From Geobacter argillaceus (lineage in GTDB: Bacteria > Desulfobacterota > Desulfuromonadia > Geobacterales > DSM-12255), in the NCBI RefSeq assembly GCF_007830735.1, contig NZ_VLLN01000002.1, forward strand, positions 62,001-126,000: a stretch of DNA of 64,000 nucleotides, in the 5' to 3' direction. The notes under the pieces were generated by a model. It did no database searches. It saw only the letters and a list, made by a program, of their open reading frames with translations, and was not told the DNA's origin. Shown here piece by piece: positions 37,902 to 44,606 of the stretch. The first letter of the stretch is position 1; every line of letters begins with the position of its first letter. The position numbers and the translations under genes are program-made.

Positions 37902-37953
37902 GTTGGGTTAGCGCCAGCGTAACCCAACAAATACCGCTGATTCGTTGGGTTAC
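37902..37953. repeat. GTTGGGTTA palindromic repeat
   Basis: GTTGGGTTA (37902-37910) and TAACCCAAC (37920-37928) form a 9-bp stem with the loop GCGCCAGCG; a further partial copy, CGTTGGGTTACG, lies at about 37943-37954. Elements of this type are scattered through many bacterial genomes. It fills most of the gap between the isochorismatase-family gene and the NtrC-type gene. Confidence 0.7.
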
Positions 37954-37971
37954 GACGATACAATCGCCTCG

Positions 37972-39411
37972 CTAGTCTTTCTTCACCGGAATCCCGAGCT
38001 CCGTAATCCTTTTCCTCAGGGTATTCCGGTTGATGCCGAGGATCGAAGCTGCCCGGACCTGGTTGCCCCGCGTCTTTTCCAGTACGAACCTGATGAGCGG
38101 TCTCTCCACCTGCTCCAGGACCATGGCGTGAACATCGCCGCTCTCCAGCTTGTCCAGATTGATGAGACTGCTCCTGAGTTTGGTCTCCACCAGGCTTTCC
38201 AGTGAAAGCTCTTCGCTGGGGGCCTGACTACTCCCCTTTTCCCGGCGGAGCCCGGGGAAGTCCGCCACGGTCAGCAACGGGTCGGCAGACAGGATGATTG
38301 CCCGCTTGATGGTGTTTTCCAACTCCCGGACGTTGCCGGGCCACGAGTAGCCCATCAGGAACTGCATCGCCTCGCCGTCGATCTGCTTGGGCGGAATCTC
38401 CAGCTCCGCAGAGGTCTTCTTCAGGAAGAAATCGGCCAGGAGCGGGATATCTTCGGACCGTTCCCGGAGCGGCACCAGCTGGAGCGGCACCACGTTGAGG
38501 CGATAGTAGAGATCCTCCCGGAACGCCTTTTCCCGCACCAGCTGTTCGAGCTCCTGGTTGGTCGCCGCCACGATCCGGACATCCACCCTGATGCTCTGGT
38601 TACCGCCGGTCCGGGTAACCTCCCGCTCCTGCAGCACCCGGAGGATCTTGGCCTGCAGATCCAGCGGCATGTCGCCGATCTCGTCCAGGAAGATGGTGCC
38701 GCCGTTGGCCTGCTCGAACTTGCCGAGCTTCCGTTCGGTGGCGCCGGTGAACGACCCCTTCTCGAAGCCGAACAGTTCGCTCTCCAGGAGCTCCTTGGGA
38801 ATGGCAGCGCAGTTGAGGGCGATGAACGGCTTGCCGATGCGGCGGGAGTTGAAATGGATGGCGCGGGCGATCAGCTCCTTGCCGGTGCCGGACTCCCCCT
38901 GGATCAGGATGGTCATGTCGCTGGGGGCCACCTTGCCGATGGTCTTGTAGATCTCCCGCATGGCCGGCGAGTTGCCGATGATGTTCTTTTCCAGCTGATA
39001 GCGGTCCTTCAGCTCCTCCTTGAGGACCGCCACCTGGGAGGTCATCTCCCGTGCCCGGCTCACCTTTTCGATCAGGGCGTCGATCACATCCAGATCGAAC
39101 GGCTTGGTGAGATAGTCGTAGGCGCCCCGCTTCATCGCCTCCACCGCGTTACGCATGCTCGCTTCGGCGGTCATGATCACCATGAGCAGGTCGCTTCTCA
39201 CCTCCCGTGCCTTTTCCAGGAGATCGAGACCGGAGATGCCCGGCATCTTGATATCCAGGATGGCCAGGTCGTAGCTCGCCGTCTGGATAAGGCGCAACGC
39301 CTCGTCCCCGTCCCTGGCGAGATCCACCGTATACCCCTTTTTGCGCAAAGCTTTGGAAAGGACCCAGCGCATACTCTCTTCGTCGTCGGCCACTAAAATA
39401 CGGTTAATCAT
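37972..39411 (-). CDS. sigma-54-dependent response regulator, NtrC type
   Basis: A 479-residue regulator: receiver (1-120, phospho-acceptor D53 in LAILDIKMPG), AAA+ sigma-54 activation domain (about 140-370, Walker A GESGTGKE, Walker B GGTIFLDEIGDM) and a Fis-type helix-turn-helix (GNQVRAASILGINRNTLRKR). The loop that contacts sigma-54 reads GSFTGA instead of the usual GAFTGA. The start MINRILVADDEESMRWVLSK at 39411 is taken because the upstream in-frame codons run through a repeat. It is the third gene of dusB-kinase-regulator. The domain order and partner kinase resemble NtrBC, but nitrogen control is not shown. Confidence 0.94.
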   Translation of the reverse strand: MINRILVADDEESMRWVLSKALRKKGYTVDLARDGDEALRLIQTASYDLAILDIKMPGISGLDLLEKAREVRSDLLMVIMTAEASMRNAVEAMKRGAYDYLTKPFDLDVIDALIEKVSRAREMTSQVAVLKEELKDRYQLEKNIIGNSPAMREIYKTIGKVAPSDMTILIQGESGTGKELIARAIHFNSRRIGKPFIALNCAAIPKELLESELFGFEKGSFTGATERKLGKFEQANGGTIFLDEIGDMPLDLQAKILRVLQEREVTRTGGNQSIRVDVRIVAATNQELEQLVREKAFREDLYYRLNVVPLQLVPLRERSEDIPLLADFFLKKTSAELEIPPKQIDGEAMQFLMGYSWPGNVRELENTIKRAIILSADPLLTVADFPGLRREKGSSQAPSEELSLESLVETKLRSSLINLDKLESGDVHAMVLEQVERPLIRFVLEKTRGNQVRAASILGINRNTLRKRITELGIPVKKD

Positions 39412-39420
39412 TAGAACCTC

Positions 39421-39473
39421 GGTTCGATGTTCGATGTTCGATGTTTTAACCCTCGAACATCGAACGTCGAACA
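39421..39473. repeat. TTCGATG short-period repeat with inverted copy
   Basis: GTTCGATG occurs as overlapping tandem units at 39422-39444, and the inverted form CGAACATCGAACGTCGAAC follows at 39453-39471. The unit lies wholly between the histidine kinase stop and the regulator start and could fold into a hairpin in the operon transcript. Confidence 0.65.
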
Positions 39474-39476
39474 GCT

Positions 39477-40571
39477 TCATTGAATTAACGGCAGCATCAC
39501 CGTAAACGTCGTTCCCCTGCCAAGGTCGGACTCCACCTTCAGCATCCCCCGGTGTTCGGCCACGATCTTCTGACAGATGGCCAGGCCGAGGCCGGTCCCC
39601 CGCGCCTTGGTGGTAAAGAACGGGGTAAACAGGTTGTCCAGCACCTCCGTCGGGATACCCGGCCCGTTATCGCTCACATCCAGGGCCACCATCCGGGAAC
39701 GCCCCTCCCCCTTCTGGGTCAGGCTGTAATCGGCCACGATCCGGCTCGTGATCCTGACCATCCCCTCCTCGGCAACGGCCTCCACGGCGTTCCGGATCAG
39801 GTTCAGCAGGAGTTGGGTGATCAGCCCCTCGTCCACCAGGATCGGTGGGATACTCGGGTCCAGGTGCTGCTGGAAGACGATGCTCTTACCAACGACTGCC
39901 CGCTTCTGGAGCAGCACCAGATCGCCCAGTACCTTGTGGATATTGACCCGCGACAACTGCAGCTTGCGGGGCGCTGCCAGGTGCAGCAGCTCTTCGACTA
40001 TCCGGTTGACCCGCTTGACCTCCTTGAGCACCACCCGGATATGCTCCTGAAGTTCCGAATCATCCGGCAGCTCCATCTCCAGGAGCTGGGCCGCCCCCGT
40101 GATCCCTCCCAGCGGGTTTTTGATCTCGTGGGCCAGGCCGGCGGCCAGGGTACCCAGCGACGACAACCGGTCGGAGTGGCGGACTGCCGCCTCCAGTTCC
40201 CGGATACTGGTCAGGTCCCGCAGCACCACGATGGTCCCGACCCGCTCGCCGCTGCTCATCAGGAGCGGCGAGGTAATGACGCTCACCGGGGTGATCTTTC
40301 CCAGCTTACGCAGCACCACATTCTCGTGGTCTGCAACGCTCATCCCGGTGGCGGCGGTCTTCAGGACCATCTCCAGCAGCGCTTCCTCCCCCTTGAACAG
40401 GGTGGCGAAGGGGGCACCATAGGCCTGTCGCCGGGAGACACCGGCAATCTCCTCTGCCGCCGGGTTCATGAGCGTCACCAAGCCGTCGCGGTCGATGACG
40501 ACGACGCCGTCGCCCACGCTGTCGATGACGTTGGAAAAGAACTCCTGGCTTACGTCAACTTGCCGCATCAT
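39477..40571 (-). CDS. sensor histidine kinase, NtrB type
   Basis: A 364-residue soluble kinase. A PAS domain (about 10-120, VIDRDGLVTLMNPAAEEIAG) is followed by the HisKA dimerisation helix with the phospho-His in LAHEIKNPLGGITG and the ATPase domain (LNLIRNAVEAV for the N box, DNGPGIP for G1, GTGLGLAICQKIV for G2). There is no membrane segment, so it senses an internal signal. It overlaps dusB by four bases and precedes its response regulator, with a repeat between them. Partner of the NtrC-type regulator. Confidence 0.92.
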   Translation of the reverse strand: MMRQVDVSQEFFSNVIDSVGDGVVVIDRDGLVTLMNPAAEEIAGVSRRQAYGAPFATLFKGEEALLEMVLKTAATGMSVADHENVVLRKLGKITPVSVITSPLLMSSGERVGTIVVLRDLTSIRELEAAVRHSDRLSSLGTLAAGLAHEIKNPLGGITGAAQLLEMELPDDSELQEHIRVVLKEVKRVNRIVEELLHLAAPRKLQLSRVNIHKVLGDLVLLQKRAVVGKSIVFQQHLDPSIPPILVDEGLITQLLLNLIRNAVEAVAEEGMVRITSRIVADYSLTQKGEGRSRMVALDVSDNGPGIPTEVLDNLFTPFFTTKARGTGLGLAICQKIVAEHRGMLKVESDLGRGTTFTVMLPLIQ

Positions 40572-41533
40572 TGGCCGAAAAATTCCTCCATGGCCGCGAT
40601 CAGCTCATCGACCGTGGCCAATCGGTTCACCCGGTCCCGGAACTGGGCCGCGCCGGGAATACCCTTGGCATACCAGGCCGCATGCTTTCGCATCTCCAGC
40701 ACCGCCACCCGTTCACCGGCCGTAGCCACAAACAGCTCCAGGTGACGCCGGGCTACGGCCAGCCGCTCGGCCGGGGTCGGCATGGCAGGTTCCTCACCCC
40801 GGAGGAAGGCCAGCGACTGGCGAAACAGCCAGGGATTCCCCAACCCGCCCCGGGCGATCATCACCCCGTCGCAGCCTGTCTCCGCCAGCATGGCCACTGC
40901 ATCGCCCGGCCGAAACAGGTCCCCGCTGCCGATCACCGGAATGGCAAGGGCCTTCTTCAGTTCCCTGAGCCGGTTCCAGTCGGCGCGCCCCTCGAACATC
41001 TGGGCCCGGCTCCGGGGGTGCAGGGTCACGGCATCGCACCCCTCTGCCTCGGCAATCCTGCCGATTTCCAGAAAGGTCGGCTCCTCGCAGGTCCAGCCGG
41101 TGCGGATCTTGATGGTCAATGGGAGGCCGGTGGCCCGTCGCACCGCCCTGACGATCGCCCGCACCTTGGCCGGCTCGCGCAGCAGGGCACTGCCGGCGCC
41201 GCTCCCCACCACCTTGCGCACCGGACACCCCATGTTGATGTCGATCAGCTCCCCGTACCCCTCCACGAGCCGCGCCGCCTCTGCCAGGAGTGCCGGGTCG
41301 TCGCCGAAGAGCTGAATCCCCAGGGGCCGGTCCTCTGGCGTGCCGGCAATGAGGGCGAAGCTCTTCTGCCCCTCCCGGACCAGGCCGTTCACGCTCACCA
41401 TCTCGGTAAAGCAGAGCGCGGCCCCTTCCCTACGGGCAATGAGCCGGAACGGAAGATTGGTGATCCCTGCCATGGGGGCGAGCAGCAAAGGATTGGCCAG
41501 AACCAGGGAACCTATTTTTAGTGGTTGTGTCAT
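40568..41533 (-). CDS. dusB: tRNA-dihydrouridine synthase (DusB-like)
   Basis: A 321-residue flavoenzyme that reduces specific uridines in tRNA D-loops. N-terminal IGSLVLANPLLLAPMAGITN, the catalytic Cys in INMGCPVRKVVGSGAGSALL, and FMN-binding VIGSGDLF and GVMIARGGLGNPWLF are all present. The ATG at 41533 is taken because homology begins there; the ribosome-binding site is weak. It is the first gene of the dusB-kinase-regulator operon; in enterobacteria dusB is likewise paired with a DNA-binding gene (fis). Confidence 0.93.
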   Translation of the reverse strand: MTQPLKIGSLVLANPLLLAPMAGITNLPFRLIARREGAALCFTEMVSVNGLVREGQKSFALIAGTPEDRPLGIQLFGDDPALLAEAARLVEGYGELIDINMGCPVRKVVGSGAGSALLREPAKVRAIVRAVRRATGLPLTIKIRTGWTCEEPTFLEIGRIAEAEGCDAVTLHPRSRAQMFEGRADWNRLRELKKALAIPVIGSGDLFRPGDAVAMLAETGCDGVMIARGGLGNPWLFRQSLAFLRGEEPAMPTPAERLAVARRHLELFVATAGERVAVLEMRKHAAWYAKGIPGAAQFRDRVNRLATVDELIAAMEEFFGQ

Positions 41534-41551
41534 GGAGCAGAATAAAAAGAG

Positions 41552-41583
41552 AGGTGGGGCTCCCATGATGCGGCTCCCCACCT
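41552..41583 (-). terminator. terminator after the double-receiver gene
   Basis: AGGTGGGG (41552-41559) pairs with CCCCACCT (41576-41583); on the minus strand the stem is followed by CTCTCTTTTTATT. It separates the degenerate receiver gene from dusB. Confidence 0.65.
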
Positions 41584-41682
41584 GCTTAATTTTTGGGCAT
41601 ACTATCACAGCGGAGAAAAAAGGCAAGATTTTTCCCAGGGCAACAGTCCAAAGAAAAAAGTGTTTGGAATCGAAGAATTAAC

Positions 41683-42420
41683 TCAGGAGCGCCGGCGCAG
41701 ATAGGCGAGAAACTCGTCCCTGCTGAGGTCCTTTTTCCGCACCAGGTGCTCCACCTCGCGACTCATGGCGAGCCGCTCCCCCTCCTTCATGGAATCCTTC
41801 AGCAGCACGAAGAACGGAATTTTTCTGGTCTGGGGAAAGAGCTGAAAGCGCTCCAGGAGCTCGAATGCGGACATATCCGGTAGCATGAGGGCCGAGAAGA
41901 CAAGATAGGGATGAGTGGTGGTGGCAAGGGCAAGCCCCTCCTTACCGGTATAGCCGTTCACCACGCTGAAGCCGAGATGATCAAGTGCCCGGGTAACCCG
42001 CTCCTCCCCCTTGCGGGTCACGACGAGGGTCTGGAGATCGTAGTCTTCGGTGTCCTCGGTGAGTCCGAACACCGCAAGCCGCTCGGCCATATGCTCCGGG
42101 TCAACCGGGAGGAGAAAGAAGCCGGCCACCGGAAAGACCCCGCCCACCGTCCCCTTTTCACTGAGGAACACGGGAAGGACCGGAATATTGCGGGTTTCCG
42201 GATTCCCCTTGAGGGTCAGAAGCGTTCCCCAGCCGTCGACAGAATGGGGCGACAGATCGAGGACAATCCCCAGCGGGCGCTCCTCGGCCACCTCTTCAAT
42301 CCGGGCTGTGCGCGCTCGATATCCTCCTTCGGCCAGATAGCTGCAGATCACCGCACCGCGCTCGATCTGCTCGCCCAGCCCCATCAGCCAGAGTTCCCGT
42401 TCGTTGACGGTATCCCTCAT
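41683..42420 (-). CDS. double-receiver-like protein with degenerate second receiver
   Basis: A 245-residue protein of two receiver-like units. The first (about 10-115) keeps an acidic acceptor in PLGIVLDLSPHSVDGWGTLL. The second (about 128-240) aligns with a normal receiver (TLVVTRKGEERVTRALDHLG ... PYLVFSALMLPDMSAFELLE), but the acceptor position is Ser-Ala instead of Asp-Leu/Ile, so it cannot be phosphorylated in the usual way. No output domain is present. GGAGGAG precedes the ATG at 42420. It may act as a signalling adaptor. It stands alone, divergent from the DUF362 gene. Confidence 0.75.
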   Translation of the reverse strand: MRDTVNERELWLMGLGEQIERGAVICSYLAEGGYRARTARIEEVAEERPLGIVLDLSPHSVDGWGTLLTLKGNPETRNIPVLPVFLSEKGTVGGVFPVAGFFLLPVDPEHMAERLAVFGLTEDTEDYDLQTLVVTRKGEERVTRALDHLGFSVVNGYTGKEGLALATTTHPYLVFSALMLPDMSAFELLERFQLFPQTRKIPFFVLLKDSMKEGERLAMSREVEHLVRKKDLSRDEFLAYLRRRS

Positions 42421-42567
42421 AGCGGTATCACTCCTCCATGCATAACGCTTATTGAATCCTTTATCATACTTTCGGCGCACTGCAACCGAACTTGACCCGT
42501 GAGCCGTTGAAAATTGGCGTTTTGTATGGTAGCGTCCTACAATCACCCCGCTACGGAGGAACGCACC

Positions 42568-43674
42568 ATGACAAACAAGGTCTTTTTTGCCGACCTGCGG
42601 ACCGGTCAAAGGGAAAACCTCTTTGGGAAGATCGGTCGCCTGATGAAGAGCTGCGACCTCTCAAACCGCATCGCCGCCGGCGACCTGGTGGCCGTGAAGG
42701 TCCACTTCGGCGAAAAAGGGAACCATACCTTTATCCGCCCTATCTTCATCCGCCGGGTGGTGGACGAGATCCGGTCGGTCGGCGGCCGGCCGTTCCTCAC
42801 CGACTCCTCCACCCTCTATGTGGGCGAACGGAAAGAGGCGGTTTCCGCCCTTACCTGCGCCATCGAGAACGGGTTCGCCTATGCCGTGGTCAACGCCCCG
42901 CTGGTAATGTGCGACGGGCTCAGGGGCCACACGGCCGTAGACGTGCCGTTGAACGGTGAGATCCTCAAGAACGTCAGCATCGGCGCCGAAATCATCGAGG
43001 CCGACGTCCTGGTGGCGGTCTCCCACTTCAAGTGCCACGACCTGACCGGCTTCGGCGGCGCCCTCAAGAACCTGGGGATGGGGTGCGCCAGCCGGACCGG
43101 CAAGATGCAGCAGCACTCCACCCTGGCCCCGACCGTGACGGCCGCGTTCTGCAACGGCTGCGGCGCCTGCCTCAAGACCTGCGCCCACAACGCAATAGCC
43201 ATCATCGAAGGGAAGGCCGAACTCGATCCGGTCGACTGCGTCGGCTGTGGCCGCTGCGTGACCGCCTGCCAGCAGAAGGCGATCAATGTCCAGTGGAACG
43301 AGAACAGTTCGCTGATCATGAAAAAGATGGCCGAGTACGCCACCGGTGCCGTGGCCGGCAAGGGCGATAAGCTCCTGTTCATGAACTTCATCACCCAGGT
43401 GTCGCCGTCCTGCGACTGCTATGGCCATGCCGATGCGCCGATCGTCAACGACATCGGCATCTGCGCCTCCTGCGACCCGGTGGCCCTGGACCAGGCCAGC
43501 GCAGACCTGGTGAACGCGGCCCCCGGCAACGCCAACACGGCCCTGGCAACCGGGCATGAGCCGGGCGGCGACAAGTTCAGGGGGGTCCACCCGGAAATCG
43601 ACTGGGAGGTGCAGCTGGCTCATGCGGAAAAGATGGGGCTGGGAAACAGGCGGTATGAACTGGTAAAGATCTGA
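42568..43674 (+). CDS. DUF362 protein with two [4Fe-4S] clusters
   Basis: A 368-residue protein. An N-terminal DUF362 domain (MTNKVFFADLRTGQRENLFG onward; VAVKVHFGEKGNHTFIRPIF, LVAVSHFKCHDLTGFGGALK) surrounds a ferredoxin insert at about 190-250 with the two motifs CNGCGACLKTC and CVGCGRCVTAC, each able to bind a [4Fe-4S] cluster with the last Cys of the other. Such proteins are common in anaerobes, but their reaction is unknown. The ATG at 42568 has GGAGG upstream. It is followed closely by the phosphoribosyltransferase gene. Confidence 0.9.
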   Translation: MTNKVFFADLRTGQRENLFGKIGRLMKSCDLSNRIAAGDLVAVKVHFGEKGNHTFIRPIFIRRVVDEIRSVGGRPFLTDSSTLYVGERKEAVSALTCAIENGFAYAVVNAPLVMCDGLRGHTAVDVPLNGEILKNVSIGAEIIEADVLVAVSHFKCHDLTGFGGALKNLGMGCASRTGKMQQHSTLAPTVTAAFCNGCGACLKTCAHNAIAIIEGKAELDPVDCVGCGRCVTACQQKAINVQWNENSSLIMKKMAEYATGAVAGKGDKLLFMNFITQVSPSCDCYGHADAPIVNDIGICASCDPVALDQASADLVNAAPGNANTALATGHEPGGDKFRGVHPEIDWEVQLAHAEKMGLGNRRYELVKI

Positions 43675-43716
43675 CGGAGCGAGCCCCCACTCCGAACGTC
43701 TGCGAATGAGGTTGCC

Positions 43717-44271
43717 ATGAAGCCCGACATGAATGAGATCAGGCAGGTTTTCGCCGAGGCAGACTGCCTCTTCACCCCGGACGACGTGGAGGCCGCCCTG
43801 GACCGGATGGCCACCGCCATCACCGAGCGGCTGGCCGACACCGACCCGGTGGTGCTCTGCGTCATGCACGGCGGCCTGATCGTCACCGGCCGCCTCCTCC
43901 CCGGGCTCGTCTTTCCCCTGGAGATCGGCTACCTGCACGCCACGCGCTACGGCCACGACTTCTGCGGCAGCCACCTGGACTGGCGGGTCAGGCCGACCGA
44001 AGACCTGCGCGGACGCACCGTCCTCTTGGTGGACGACATCCTTGACGAAGGGACGACCCTGGCGGCGATCATCGACTACTGCCGGGAGGAGGGAGCCAAG
44101 GAGGTCTTCACCGCCGTCCTGATCGACAAAGACCACGACCACAAGGCGCCCGGCCTGACCGCCGACTTCGTCGGCCTGGTATCGCCCGACCGTTTCCTGT
44201 TCGGCTGCGGCATGGACTATCGCGGCTACTGGCGCAATGCTCCCGGCATCTATGCCGTGAAGGATCTATGA
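43717..44271 (+). CDS. hpt: hypoxanthine-guanine phosphoribosyltransferase-like protein
   Basis: A 184-residue type I phosphoribosyltransferase. The PRPP-binding loop VLLVDDILDEGTTLAAII is clear, VVLCVMHGGLIVTGRLL supplies the PPi loop, and KDHDHKAPGLTADFVGLVSP DRF carries the lysine and aromatic residue that recognise a 6-oxopurine. It would salvage hypoxanthine or guanine. GAGG precedes the ATG. It is in line with the DUF362 gene and one base from the next gene. Confidence 0.88.
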   Translation: MKPDMNEIRQVFAEADCLFTPDDVEAALDRMATAITERLADTDPVVLCVMHGGLIVTGRLLPGLVFPLEIGYLHATRYGHDFCGSHLDWRVRPTEDLRGRTVLLVDDILDEGTTLAAIIDYCREEGAKEVFTAVLIDKDHDHKAPGLTADFVGLVSPDRFLFGCGMDYRGYWRNAPGIYAVKDL

Positions 44272-44272
44272 C

Positions 44273-44587
44273 ATGGAAACTGACGACGTTGCTATCGCTT
44301 CCGGGCTGCGCGCCCTGCGGCGGAGAAGATGGTTCCTGTGGGGGGTCATCCTGATCTATGTGCCGGCGATCTGGCTCTCCCTTGCGCTGACCGGGTCGGA
44401 CCGGAAAACCGGCTACCTGTTCTGCGTCTGGCTGGTCTTCGTCTGTATCGCCGTTTTCCGGGCCGCCTTTGCCCGCTGCCCCCGCTGCGGCAACACGTTC
44501 CACATGCACGGCGTCATCCCGATGTACCTGCGCCAGTGCCTGCACTGCCAGCTTCATGTCTGTGCGGATAAACGGCGAAAGCCATGA
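44273..44587 (+). CDS. small zinc-ribbon membrane protein
   Basis: A 104-residue protein with two membrane helices (WFLWGVILIYVPAIWLSLAL and GYLFCVWLVFVCIAVFRAAF) and a C-terminal zinc ribbon, CPRCGNTF...CLHCQLHVC, with CX2C pairs. The same gene, often directly after a phosphoribosyltransferase, is met in related genomes. It starts one base past the hpt stop and probably shares its transcript. Function unknown. Convergent with polA. Confidence 0.8.
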   Translation: METDDVAIASGLRALRRRRWFLWGVILIYVPAIWLSLALTGSDRKTGYLFCVWLVFVCIAVFRAAFARCPRCGNTFHMHGVIPMYLRQCLHCQLHVCADKRRKP

Positions 44588-44606
44588 CAGATATTTCAAC
44601 ACCTTT

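Noticed and set aside
37902-37953. Integron attC or CRISPR repeat
   Set aside because: Only two to three short copies, no spacers of even length and no integrase or cas gene nearby.
42661-44142. 493-codon minus-strand frame opposite the DUF362 and hpt genes
   Set aside because: It spans two well-supported genes on the other strand and has shadow-type composition.
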